The notes under the pieces are model-generated. The model saw only the letters and a list, made by a program, of their open reading frames with translations. It ran no database searches and was not told the DNA's origin. Of a stretch of 64,000 bases of DNA, positions 29,617 to 38,610 are shown one piece after another. The position numbers were made by a program, and so were the translations under genes. Positions within the stretch are counted from its first letter, which is position 1, and each line of letters opens with the position of its first letter. Origin of the DNA: Verrucomicrobiota bacterium (GTDB lineage: Bacteria; Verrucomicrobiota; Verrucomicrobiia; Opitutales; Opitutaceae); contig JAEWKR010000187.1 in assembly GCA_023457715.1 (NCBI GenBank), positions 1 through 64,000 of the forward strand, written 5' to 3'.

Positions 29617-31236
29617 TCAGGCCGGCACGCCGGGCATCTTGGGGGCGTCAACAGCCCGGAAGAAGAGGAGCCGCTCGAGGATTTCGCCGGCCAGCAGGAG
29701 GAGGGCGCCGGCGATCAGGAGAGCCCGTGGCGCCAGGCCGATGAAAACCACGAGCGGGATCAGCGCGGCCCCGGCCGCGGCCAGCGTGAGCCGCAGTTCA
29801 TTGAGGGGCCGCAGGGGACCGGCCAGCCGGCGCGCCGTGCCCGCCGCGGCGCCCGGGATACGCTCGTCGTCCGGCGCGGCCAGCACCGTCGCCTCCACCG
29901 CGAGCTTGAGGGCCGTCACGAGGAACAGGAGCACCGCCGCCGACCCGGCCCCGCCACCCTCGAGCAGGGGCAGCGAGACGGCGAGCGGCAGAACGGCCGC
30001 CGTCCCGAAGAAGCGGGGCGCGGTCTGGGCAAAGCGCCAGAAGTGCCGCCGCGTATCGACATAGATCATGACCGAACAAAACACGGCCACGACCCCGATT
30101 CCCGCCGCGGCGAGCGCCAGCACCGTGGGATACGGAGCGGGCGGGGAAACCCAGCCGTTCGCCACCGCGAGGTGGCCCGTCGCCAGGGGAAACCACCCGC
30201 CGAAAAGGACGGCCTCGCGACTGAGCCAGCTGCGACGCAACCCGAGGAAGACCCGCCAGGCCCGCAAGGGCTGTCCCAGATGCAGCACACTGCAGGCGAG
30301 TCCAAGCGCACCGGCTGCCCACCCGATCCACCGCAGGAGGCGGGCGCCGGCTGGCGTCGGATGGCCCAGCAGGGCGGCGACTTCGCCGGCCGCAAGGAGG
30401 CAGCTGATGCCCACGGCGAAAGGCATGAGCACGAGCAGGAACACGAGTGGCCAGTGAGCGGGCTGCACCCGCAGGGTTGCCGCATCCGCCGCCCGCAGGT
30501 CGCCGGGCAACCCTCGACGCGAAACGTACCGGGTGGTGGGACGGGTGTAGGACGGGTCCGGCGCGGTGGGCAGAAAGGGAGTCGGGGAGAGAGGGGCTTC
30601 TCCGCCGGTCACGGCCACGGTGATGACGCGGATCGCCTGCGTCGGACACGCCTGCACGCAGGCCGGCGCCTCGCCATGCGAGAGCCGGCCGTGGCACAAG
30701 TCGCATTTGCGCACGATGCCCAGCCGCTTTGAGAACTTCGGGACATCGTAGGGGCACTTCAGCACGCAGTAACTGCAACCGATGCATTGGTCGTCCAGGT
30801 GACGCACAATGCCCGTGACCGGATCCTTCTCGTAGGCCAGCACCGGGCAGCCGTTGAGGCACGCCGGGTCTTCGCAATGGTGACACGCGGTGGTGACCGT
30901 CTGGCTGAAAGGGCGCGCCCGGTTGCCCCCGAGCAGCAGCCCCACGTCGCGCCACGTTTCCGTTTCGTCGAGGCCGTTGAGGGAGTGACAGGCCGAGACG
31001 CACGACTTGCAGCCGGTGCAGGCATCGAGCTCCACCTGGAAAGCGTACTGCTCGCCGGGCTTCGGCGCGGATAAAGGGATGGGCGCCGGCGCCGCCAGCC
31101 GTGCGACGACTTCCGGCGCCGCGTGCGCACCGGCCTGCTCGTGCGCGCGCGAAAAGCGGGCGACGGGCGTGTCGAGCTGCTGCTGTTCGGCCAGCAGTTC
31201 GGCCAGCAGAGGGAAGTTGTCCGGGGAGGCAGGCAT
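29617..31236 (-). CDS. Fused DmsB/DmsC-type ferredoxin and membrane anchor
   Basis: An electron-transfer subunit of 539 residues. Residues about 60-215 hold four [4Fe-4S] motifs ([45 protein letters not shown]...CVQACP). The remainder is a DmsC-like membrane anchor of about eight helices that can accept electrons from quinol. The two parts are separate proteins in E. coli DMSO reductase. Directly upstream of nasA by 4 bp, it is the probable electron donor that links nitrate reduction to the quinone pool. Confidence 0.85.
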   Translation of the reverse strand: MPASPDNFPLLAELLAEQQQLDTPVARFSRAHEQAGAHAAPEVVARLAAPAPIPLSAPKPGEQYAFQVELDACTGCKSCVSACHSLNGLDETETWRDVGLLLGGNRARPFSQTVTTACHHCEDPACLNGCPVLAYEKDPVTGIVRHLDDQCIGCSYCVLKCPYDVPKFSKRLGIVRKCDLCHGRLSHGEAPACVQACPTQAIRVITVAVTGGEAPLSPTPFLPTAPDPSYTRPTTRYVSRRGLPGDLRAADAATLRVQPAHWPLVFLLVLMPFAVGISCLLAAGEVAALLGHPTPAGARLLRWIGWAAGALGLACSVLHLGQPLRAWRVFLGLRRSWLSREAVLFGGWFPLATGHLAVANGWVSPPAPYPTVLALAAAGIGVVAVFCSVMIYVDTRRHFWRFAQTAPRFFGTAAVLPLAVSLPLLEGGGAGSAAVLLFLVTALKLAVEATVLAAPDDERIPGAAAGTARRLAGPLRPLNELRLTLAAAGAALIPLVVFIGLAPRALLIAGALLLLAGEILERLLFFRAVDAPKMPGVPA

Positions 31237-31245
31237 CAGGGGAGC

Positions 31246-31367
31246 TTTAGGCGATAGGCGATAGGCGGTAGGCTGTAGGCTTTAGGCTGTAGGCGGTAGG
31301 CTGTAGGCATTCCGAATTCGGAGGATTGTAGCTTACCGCCTACCGCTTACAGCCTGCCGCTTACGGC
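31246..31367. repeat. TAGGCTG-word inverted repeat
   Basis: The left arm 31246-31308 (ttaggcgataggcgataggc and on) faces the right arm 31327-31367 (gtagcttaccgcctaccgct and on). It fills the gap between the CysJ-like stop and the DmsBC-type start. It uses the same word as 2121 and the Y word of 19011-19735. Confidence 0.85.
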
Positions 31368-31370
31368 CAT

Positions 31371-33158
31371 TCAATACACATCGCGGCAGTAGCGTTTGGC
31401 GGCCCGCAGCGCCTGCACGTATTCGGCGGCTTGTGACGCGCTCTTCCCGCCAGCGCGCTCGATGACGGTGTGCAGGGCGGCATCCACGTCCTTCGCCATG
31501 CGGGTGGCGTCGCCGCACACGTAGAAATGGGCGCCCGCCTCCAGCCAGCGGAACAGTTCCGAGGCCTGCTCGATCATCCGGGTCTGCACATAGATCTTGG
31601 CGTCCTGGTCGCGGGACCAGGCGAGGTCCAGTTTTGTCAGCACGCCCTCCGTCTGCAGCGCGGCAAGCTCGTCGCGATAGATGAAGTCGGTGGCCGACCG
31701 TTGGTCGCCGAAGAACAGCCAGTTGCCGCCCTTCGCGCCCGTGGCTTTGCGCTCGTGCAGGAAACCGCGGAAGGGGGCGATGCCGGTTCCGGGTCCGACC
31801 ATGATCATCGGCGTGTCGCCGCTGGCCGGCGGTCGGAAGGCCGGGTTGGAATGGACGAAGATTCCGACCTTCGCCTCCCCGGGGACGGCGCGCTCCGACA
31901 GGAAGGTCGAGCACACGCCTTTGCGGACCCGCGCGGCGAATTCATAACGCACCGCGCCGACCGTCAGGTGCACCTGCCCGGCGTGGGCGCGGGGCGACGA
32001 GGAAATGGAATACAACCGCGGCTGCAGCCGCTTCAGGCTGCGAACGAAATCGGCCGGCGCCACCTTGCGATCCGTGCGGGAGAGCACGACGTCGATCACA
32101 TGCTGGAGCGCGACCGTCGTGCCTCCGCCCCCGCCGGGATGAAACAGCGTCGTGAGTTCCGGCGTCGGCTTCCCGAGATCATACCACTCGGTCAGCGCGT
32201 GCCGCAGCGAGACCGTCCGGCCATCCGGCGCCGGCACCGCCTCCTCGCCATCACACTCGAGGGCTTTGAGCAGCTCGGTCACGAGGTCGGGGCAGTTGTG
32301 CGGCACGACGCCGAGCGCATCGCCGGCCTGGTAAACGAGCCCGGAATCGGCGAGCGCGAACTCCACATGATTCACCTGTTTGGCCGAACCGGCGCCACTG
32401 AGATTCCGGGAGGCGAGCAGGGTGGCGGGGTAGGGGCGGGCTCGGCTGTAGGCGGGGGCGACCTCAGGCGAAGACATTCCGCCTGAAGGCGGGACAACAT
32501 GCCCAGGCTCAGAGTAGGTTGTCCCGCCTTTAGGCGGAATGCTCGGCTGGCTGTATGCGCCCCCCACGTCGCTCAACGCCGTCAGCGCCGCAGTCAGCCA
32601 CTCCGCGAACTTCTCCTCGTAGTCCACGTCACAGTCCACACGAGGAAGGACCCGGGTCGCGCCTCGCTTCTCCAGGAACGCATCGAAGTCCTTACCGCAC
32701 TGACAGAATTGCACGTAGTTGGAATCGCCGAGCGCGCAGACGGTGTAGCGAACCTGCGCCAGTGGGGCGGCGGCGGTGGTGAGATCGGCCTGAGCGCAGA
32801 GCGCGGCGTGCAACGCCTTCGCGTTGTCCGGCGGCTCGCCCTCGCCATACGTGCTGGTGATCACCAGGACGTTCCGCTCGGTGGCCAGTCGCGCGAGATC
32901 CGTCTGCGCCATGTCGAGGATGGTCGGCGCGAACCCGCGCTTGCCCGCCTCTTTCGCCGCCCGTTTGGCGAGGGCCTCTGCGCCGCCCGTTTGGGAACCG
33001 AAGAGGAGGGTCACCGGCACCAGCGGCTTCGGCGCGGCAACTTCCGACGCCGCGCCGGTGTGGACCGGGCCGCGCGAGAACAGCCCGGCGAAAAAGCCAT
33101 TCAGCCACGCGCGTTGTTCCGGGCTAAACGGAGCGGAGTCAGGAATGAAAGGGAGCAT
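31371..33158 (-). CDS. CysJ-like flavoprotein (FMN/FAD/NADPH reductase)
   Basis: A diflavin reductase of 595 residues. The flavodoxin domain is at about 48-190 (LFGSQTGGAEALAKRAA, TSTYGEGEPPDN). The FAD domain has RLYSISSSP and VRKGVCSTFL, and the NADPH domain has MVGPGTGIAPFRGFLHER and a C-terminal CRDVY. It can pass electrons from NADPH to a siroheme enzyme: either NirA, whose gene is directly upstream, or CysI. The linker at about 207-229 is encoded by an inserted palindromic repeat (SIPPKGGTT...VVPPSGGMSS). The ATG follows a GTGAAA-word repeat by 2 bp. Confidence 0.88.
   Translation of the reverse strand: MLPFIPDSAPFSPEQRAWLNGFFAGLFSRGPVHTGAASEVAAPKPLVPVTLLFGSQTGGAEALAKRAAKEAGKRGFAPTILDMAQTDLARLATERNVLVITSTYGEGEPPDNAKALHAALCAQADLTTAAAPLAQVRYTVCALGDSNYVQFCQCGKDFDAFLEKRGATRVLPRVDCDVDYEEKFAEWLTAALTALSDVGGAYSQPSIPPKGGTTYSEPGHVVPPSGGMSSPEVAPAYSRARPYPATLLASRNLSGAGSAKQVNHVEFALADSGLVYQAGDALGVVPHNCPDLVTELLKALECDGEEAVPAPDGRTVSLRHALTEWYDLGKPTPELTTLFHPGGGGGTTVALQHVIDVVLSRTDRKVAPADFVRSLKRLQPRLYSISSSPRAHAGQVHLTVGAVRYEFAARVRKGVCSTFLSERAVPGEAKVGIFVHSNPAFRPPASGDTPMIMVGPGTGIAPFRGFLHERKATGAKGGNWLFFGDQRSATDFIYRDELAALQTEGVLTKLDLAWSRDQDAKIYVQTRMIEQASELFRWLEAGAHFYVCGDATRMAKDVDAALHTVIERAGGKSASQAAEYVQALRAAKRYCRDVY
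32475..32540. repeat. In-frame palindromic REP pair inside the CysJ-like gene
   Basis: Arms at 32475-32497 (attccgcctgaaggcgggac + aac) and 32518-32540 are reverse complements at 22 of 23 positions, with a 20-nt loop. Each arm is itself a small palindrome. The whole is in frame and encodes the extra linker peptide. Relatives are at 17272-17293 and 53648-53672. Confidence 0.85.
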
Positions 33159-33160
33159 GG

Positions 33161-33273
<113 letters not shown>

Positions 33274-33279
<6 letters not shown>

Positions 33280-35118
33280 CCGCGTAGCGGACAGTATTTC
33301 CTGCAGCTCCTTCACGGTGTGGCGCCGCGTCCATTGCACGAAGGTCTCACCGCTGGTTTTGCGAGCCTCGTAGGTATGAAGGATTTTCTCGACCAGGGGG
33401 TTCACTTCGCTGGCGCGCAGCCCGCGGAAAATCTCGCGGCCGATCCCCTGCTCGTGGTCCATCCCGCCGCCGAGCACCAGGTGATAACCCTCCGCTCCGT
33501 CGGCGAGTTTTGCGCCCACGAAGCCGAGGTCGCCGCAATAGTGCTGGGCACAGGAATGCGGGCATCCCGTGAAGTGGATGTTCACCGGCGCGCCCACCGC
33601 GACGCGGCCTTCGAGGTGCTTCATCAGGCCCAGTGCGTGGGCCTTGGTATCAGCGGCGGCGTACTTGCAGCCGCGGCTGCCGGTGCAGGCGATGATGCCG
33701 CCGGCGGCCGACGACGCTTCCGTGTACAGTCCGAGTCGCCGCACACTGCGGCTCAGCGTGGCGAGGAAGGCGTCCGGCACATGCGGGATCAGCAGGTTCT
33801 GCCATACCGTCAGCCGCAGTTCGCCCTTTCCGTAGTGGGTCGCGAGATCGGCGAGCGCATGCATCTGTCTCCCGGACAGACGGCCCACCGGGACGCCCAC
33901 CCCGAGCGAATTGAGCCCGCGCTGGGTTTGCCGGCGCGCGCCCAGCCAGGCGTGCTTTTCCACCGGGCGCCGGGGCTCGCATCCCGCCAGAGGGAGACGT
34001 CCGAGCGGAAACGCGAGTTTTCGGCCCGACTCCTCGATGAATTTGTCGTGACCCCACCGTTCGAGCAGGTACTTCAGCCGCGCTTTCTTGCGGTCGGTCC
34101 GGCAACCATGCTCGTTGAACACGCGGATCATGGCGACCGCCAGCGCCACGGCTTCTCCGGGCTGCACCAGCAGACCGGTGTCCCGCGCGAAATCCTTGTG
34201 TCCCGTGATGCCCCCAAGCTGCACCCGAAAATAGACGCCGGGCGTGACGCCGGCGCGCGCGGCGGCCTCGACTCCCCCGAGGCTTTTCTCGGTGACGCGC
34301 ACGGCGAAGAAGCCGATGTCGTTCGTGTCGGCCGCGACGGACAGGCTGCCGCCGTTGTCGAATGCCACATTGAACTTCCGCGGGAGCCCGTAGAGGTCGC
34401 GGTGGTTCAGGATATAGTGATGCAGCGCCTTGGCGTAGGGCCGCACGTCGAGCACCTCGTCCACGCCGAATCCACTATCCGGTGACGCGGTGATGTTGCG
34501 GATGTTGTCGCACCCGGCTCCCCGGGACGTCAGGCCAAGGTCCTGAACCCGGGTGAGCACCTTGATCAGATCGCGCGGCTTGAATTCGCGGATCTGGAGG
34601 TTGCCCCGGGTGGTGATGTGCGCGCAGCCGCCGCCGAGTTCGTCTGCCAGGTCCGCGAGGCCATGGAGTTGCGGCGCCGTCAGTTCGCAACCCGGCACCC
34701 GCAGCCGGATCATGAAACTATCCTGGGCGGGTGCGACGTAGAACAGACCGTGGAACTTGAACCGATAGGTGTTCTCGGCGTCGGGAAACTGGTCGGATTC
34801 CGCGTGTTTCAACAGCCGGTCCCAGGCGTCGAGCGGGTTCTCGTCGTATTTCCATTTCTCCTCCTTGCAGAGGTCGGACAGCGGCGTGCCATGGACCGTC
34901 GGCTCCGCTTCCGCCAGGTTCGCGGTCGCCGACTCGCCGGGCTTGGCGGTCAATTGTCCCGCCGCCGTGGTGCCGACGAAAGGCGTGTACCCGGAGGCGC
35001 TGACTCCGGCCATGAAGCCCGCCAGATACTCCTTTTGCGCCGCCGTGAACGGCTGCGTCGACGGGTAGCCCGGAGACTCCGCTCCCCGGTTGGATGGATC
35101 TGGTGGCAGGTTGGACAC
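33274..35118 (-). CDS. NirA-family ferredoxin-type nitrite reductase
   Basis: Predicted to reduce nitrite to ammonium with siroheme and [4Fe-4S]. It has 614 residues from a GTG at 35118. Two nitrite/sulfite reductase repeats are present; the cofactor cysteines are in IACTGSRGCKYA and FTGCPHSCAQHYCGDLGFVG. An N-terminal extension of about 80 residues (TAAQKEYLAGFMAGV) is shared with the NirA family in planctomycetes and verrucomicrobia and resembles the start of the neighbouring CysJ-like protein (EQRAWLNGFFAGLF), perhaps a docking element. Sulfite reductase activity cannot be excluded from sequence alone, but the context favours nitrite. Confidence 0.85.
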
Positions 35119-35129
35119 ACCCGGGTTTT

Positions 35130-35145
35130 AGCACGGGTGGTGCCA
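35130..35145 (-). promoter_or_regulatory. Possible sigma-54 promoter upstream of nirA
   Basis: Read leftward, tggcaccacccgtgct has GG and GC separated by exactly 10 nt, the -24/-12 arrangement of sigma-54 promoters (consensus TGGCAC-N5-TTGC; here GTGC). Nitrogen genes are common sigma-54 targets. It is very close to the GTG at 35118, which would leave almost no leader. No NtrC-like site was recognised. Confidence 0.3.
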
Positions 35146-35320
35146 TGCCAGCCCGGCCGTCGCATCAATGGCGTGAATACTTTTCTTCCCGATTATGAAT
35201 ACGATTGCTGCGACGCGCGCCCGCACGCTGGCGCGATCTGTCATGCCAAGGGGTGACAGGTCGCCAAGCCTCAGAAGGACAAATCGCAGAGCACGGCTGC
35301 GGGTTCATCGTGGCCACCAC

Positions 35321-35339
35321 GCCACGGCGCAGCCGTGGC
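35321..35339. repeat. Hairpin downstream of the kinase/phosphatase gene
   Basis: An 8-bp perfect stem gccacggc / gccgtggc with loop gca. There is no U-run on either side, so it is not a clear terminator. The remaining 244-bp gap (35119-35362) contains no gene. Confidence 0.5.
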
Positions 35340-35362
35340 CCCTTGGGAGGCCAAGTCTCAAC

Positions 35363-37009
35363 TCAGCGGTTGAACAGCCGCCACGCCAGAAACAAGCACA
35401 GGGCGGTCAAGGCGAGCGACACGAACTTCCAGAACCGAAGCGGGTTGCGCTCCAGTAGCGGTGCCCCCTTGCGGTGGTGGGCCGGCACGCTTTCGGGGTG
35501 GTCGAGCTGGTAGCCTAGCTCCGAGAAATGCTGGTAACGCCGGTTGGGATCCGGGTCCACGGCGCGGAGGATAATGCTCTCCAGCCAGGGTGGAACCGCC
35601 GGATTCAGCCGGGACGGTGGCCGCGGCTGCGATTCGAAGCGCGGCGTCTGAAAGCGCTCGATCTCTCCGTAGGGCAGGGCCCCGGTGACGGCCTGGTACA
35701 ACGTCGCACCGATGGAATACAGTTCGCTGCGCTCTGCGATCGGGGCGCCATGAAATCGTTCCGGCGCGAGATAACTGGCCGTGCCGGCGCGCGAAACGTT
35801 CGCGAACAACTCCACGGCGCTGCCGAGGTCGAGGAGTCTGAACCGCATCCCGGCCGGCAGGCGACAGACCACAATGTTCTCCGGCTTGATGTCCCCGTGG
35901 GCCAGGTCCCGGCTGAGGAGGAATTCAGCGACCCGGACGAGAAACCGGGCGAGTTCGTGCGTTTCCTCGACGGTGAGCCTCCCCTGCTGAAGGACCGTCG
36001 CGAGCGTGGGGGCGTCAATGTACTCCATCGCATAGCAGTGGAGCGTTGGCCCCTCGGGGATCCACGCGCGCACGAGGTCGGGACTTTCCAGCCGGCTGGC
36101 GTTCCACGCCTCGCGCACGAAAGCGGTGCGGAGGGCTTCGGTCTCGACCGCGTCCCGCGGGGGGAATTTCAGCACCACCTGGCCGCCGTCGGCCGCCTCG
36201 GCGAGCCAGACCCTTTCGTTGGGTGCCAGCGGCTTGAGCAGCGCATACCCGTCCACCCGTTCGCCACTGCGCAAGCTGGCCAGAATCTCGAGTCGCTGGC
36301 GTCCGGCTTCGGTGACGTCGGCCAGATCCTCCAGATGAAGCACGATGGCGCTGACGTCGTCGCGCAGCGCGGGTTGCTCCTCGACGGCGAGCCGCGCCGC
36401 CTGCACGAGCGTCCGTGCCGTGGGTTGCCGGCAGAGCAGTTCCGCGAGCCTGGGTTCCGTCAGCGCGTTGCTGACCCCGTCGGAGCAAAGCAGGAGCAGA
36501 TCGTCCTCCTGCACGTCGGTCTCGAACAGGTGGGGCTCCACCTCGGCTGCGAGGCCTACCGCGCGCGTCAGCACATGGTGCAGGCCGGGGGCCTCCAGAC
36601 AGTGCGCCTCGGACAGCCGCTGCAAACGTCCCCGCCGCCATTGAAAAACCGGCGAGTCACCGACGTTGCAGCCGTAAAGGCGGCCGCCTTCGAGGATGAT
36701 GGCGCTCAGCGTGCAGCCGAGTTCGGGAGCGCCGTCCGTGGCGGTCGACTCCCTGAACAGCTGGCGGTTGATCTGGACGGTGAACTCGCCGAGGGCGCGC
36801 CGGGGGCTCCAGGCCCGCGGTCGCGCGAGGCAGTATTCCACCATCATGTCGACCGCCCGCTGTGCGGCGACGCCGCCACGCCGGCAGCCGCTGATACCAT
36901 CCGCCAGCGCGGCCACGATCACCCCCTCGCGTTCGCGTGTCGCCCAGGCATCGTCGCAATCGCGACCTTCCTGCCCGGCCAGGGCACAACCAGAAACATG
37001 GAGCTGCAT
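35363..37009 (-). CDS. PP2C phosphatase fused to a Ser/Thr protein kinase
   Basis: A bifunctional signalling protein of 548 residues. A PP2C-type phosphatase covers residues 1-235 (metal acids Asp19/Asp20 and VIVAALADGISG, plus LLLCSDGVSNAL). A protein kinase covers about 258-515: catalytic loop LAHGDIKPENIVV (HGD instead of HRD), metal motif LLDLGSA (DLG instead of DFG) and APERF. One C-terminal membrane helix follows (KFVSLALTALCLFLAW). Such fusions are known beside NarK-type transporters in nitrate assimilation clusters, as here (narK is immediately downstream), suggesting control of nitrate uptake by phosphorylation. The substrate is not known. Confidence 0.88.
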   Translation of the reverse strand: MQLHVSGCALAGQEGRDCDDAWATREREGVIVAALADGISGCRRGGVAAQRAVDMMVEYCLARPRAWSPRRALGEFTVQINRQLFRESTATDGAPELGCTLSAIILEGGRLYGCNVGDSPVFQWRRGRLQRLSEAHCLEAPGLHHVLTRAVGLAAEVEPHLFETDVQEDDLLLLCSDGVSNALTEPRLAELLCRQPTARTLVQAARLAVEEQPALRDDVSAIVLHLEDLADVTEAGRQRLEILASLRSGERVDGYALLKPLAPNERVWLAEAADGGQVVLKFPPRDAVETEALRTAFVREAWNASRLESPDLVRAWIPEGPTLHCYAMEYIDAPTLATVLQQGRLTVEETHELARFLVRVAEFLLSRDLAHGDIKPENIVVCRLPAGMRFRLLDLGSAVELFANVSRAGTASYLAPERFHGAPIAERSELYSIGATLYQAVTGALPYGEIERFQTPRFESQPRPPSRLNPAVPPWLESIILRAVDPDPNRRYQHFSELGYQLDHPESVPAHHRKGAPLLERNPLRFWKFVSLALTALCLFLAWRLFNR

Positions 37010-37033
37010 GGGGAGGGACGAGCGGCGAAGGAC

Positions 37034-37159
37034 AAATTACGATTTACGATTTACGATTTACGAGGTGCGATTTACGAAGTCGAAATAGACGAGCTGCGAA
37101 GGTGGTGTCAGCCCTGGCTGGTTCGTGCTCCGTCGCTCGTGCCTCGTACTTCGTAAATC
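37034..37159. repeat. ATTTACG-word inverted repeat
   Basis: The left arm 37034-37079 (aattacgatttacgatttac and on) faces the right arm 37121-37159 (gttcgtgctccgtcgctcgt and on, ending cgtaaatcgtccc). It fills the gap between the narK-like stop and the kinase start. Its outer part matches the AAATCAT word, while the inner part of the right arm drifts to a CGTGCT word. Confidence 0.75.
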
Positions 37160-37163
37160 GTCC

Positions 37164-38369
37164 CTAGATTCTCGCGGCTGCCATCGCGCCCCACGTTGTG
37201 CGCCAGCGGGTCTTGACCAGCCGCAGGCCAATCAGCGCGACGCCGCAAAGCCCCGCGAAAAGCAGGATGCCGGTGATGTACGTGCCCGTCTGCTGCTTGG
37301 ACGCGCCGAACAGCATCCCGATGATAAAGCCGCCGATGCCGCCACCGCAGCCGACCAGCCCGGTCATGACGCTGATGTCTTTTGCGAATCGTTGCGGCAG
37401 CAGCTGGAAGACGGAGCCATTGCACATCCCGAACGCGCCGGACGCGACGAAGAAGGCGGCCCCGCAAAGCCACAGGTTCCGGGTCAAGGCCGCCACGATG
37501 AGCGCGCCGCCGGCGACCGAATAAAACAGCCCCAGCGCCTTGATGCCGCCGAACCGGTCGGCGATTGCGCCGCCGACGGGCCGACCCACGGCGCCCACCA
37601 GGGTGCAGAAAGCCGCCATCTCCCCCGCCGCCACCGGGGTGAGGGCGAACTCATCGCGGAAGAACATGCCGAACGCCGTCGCCAGCCCGACAAAGCCACC
37701 GAAGCTGATGGTATAGAAAAGGCAGAACCAGTGCGCATCCCGCTCTCCGAGCAGCTTCAGGTAATCGGACAGGCGTTTCCGCTTCACCAGCCCCGGAGGC
37801 TCCTTGGAAAAGAGCACGTAGAGCACGAAGACGAGAGCGAGTGGGAGAAGCGCGAAGCCGAAGACCGATTGCCACCCGTATGCCGCCGCGATCCGCGGCG
37901 CGGCCAGATGATCGATGACCACGCCCACGTTGCCCGCCCCGGCCAGGCCCAGGACCACGCCCTGCAGCTGCGGCGGGTACCAGCGGCCTGCCTGCGGCAG
38001 CGCGACCGCGAAGCTCGCCCCCGCCACGCCGAGGACGACACCCAGAAGGAGGGCTTGCGGCAGGGAGTGGAGCCCGAACCGCCAGGCCACCGCGAGACCA
38101 ACCATGACCACGAGTTGCGCCAGGATGCCCGTCCGCTTCGTCCCGATCCGATCCACCAGCAGGCTGAGGGCGATCCGGAGAAAAGCGCCGGCCAGGATCG
38201 GCGTGGAAACCATCAAAAACTTCTCTTGGGCGTTGAGGCCCAATGCCGGAACCACGAACGCGGCCATGGCGCCCAGGATGGTCCACACCATGAAACTCGC
38301 GTCGAAATAGAGAAACGAGGTGAGAAGGGTCGGCCAGTGGCCCGAGCCTTTGAGATGAGAAAGCTTCAT
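37164..38369 (-). CDS. Nitrate/nitrite MFS transporter (NarK/NasA type)
   Basis: A 401-residue transporter of about 12 membrane helices (from the ATG at 38369, MKLSHLKGSGHWPTLLTSFL). Nitrate-porter marks include FDASFMVWTILG near the N-terminus, GLAGAGNVGVV in the middle and GLVGCGGGIGGF in the second half, close to the NarK signature regions. It probably imports nitrate (or exports nitrite) across the inner membrane, alongside the ABC system upstream. A later-acting kinase/phosphatase gene follows. Confidence 0.87.
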   Translation of the reverse strand: MKLSHLKGSGHWPTLLTSFLYFDASFMVWTILGAMAAFVVPALGLNAQEKFLMVSTPILAGAFLRIALSLLVDRIGTKRTGILAQLVVMVGLAVAWRFGLHSLPQALLLGVVLGVAGASFAVALPQAGRWYPPQLQGVVLGLAGAGNVGVVIDHLAAPRIAAAYGWQSVFGFALLPLALVFVLYVLFSKEPPGLVKRKRLSDYLKLLGERDAHWFCLFYTISFGGFVGLATAFGMFFRDEFALTPVAAGEMAAFCTLVGAVGRPVGGAIADRFGGIKALGLFYSVAGGALIVAALTRNLWLCGAAFFVASGAFGMCNGSVFQLLPQRFAKDISVMTGLVGCGGGIGGFIIGMLFGASKQQTGTYITGILLFAGLCGVALIGLRLVKTRWRTTWGAMAAARI

Positions 38370-38477
38370 GCGCGTGACTGCCCGCATGAGCAGCGGTCAG
38401 GCCAGCGCCGAAACCCGATCATTGAATCCTTTTCCCGCCAGGCATGAATCCTGGTCATGCGGGGGAGCCAACCCGGT

Positions 38478-38549
38478 TCGTGCTCGTGCTCTTAATCGTG
38501 CTCGTGCTCGACCCGACGATCACGAGCACGAGCACGAGCAACAGCACGA
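38478..38549. repeat. GTGCTC-word inverted repeat
   Basis: The left arm 38478-38510 (cgtgctcgtgctcttaatcg and on) and the right arm 38518-38549 (gatcacgagcacgagcacga and on) form a hexamer-based hairpin with a loop of about 7 nt. It lies in the 241-bp gap between the narK-like start and the porin stop. Confidence 0.85.
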
Positions 38550-38556
38550 CGGCCTG

Positions 38557-38592
38557 TTCAAAACCCAAAACCCAAAACTCAAAACCCAAAAC
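38557..38592. repeat. CCCAAAA-word tandem repeat
   Basis: Five imperfect heptamers (aaaacccaaaacccaaaact and on) directly follow the GTGCTC hairpin, 19 bp downstream of the porin stop. It is a single arm. Two unrelated word families thus sit side by side in one gap. Confidence 0.8.
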
Positions 38593-38610
38593 CGACGGCA
38601 ACGCCGTCCC

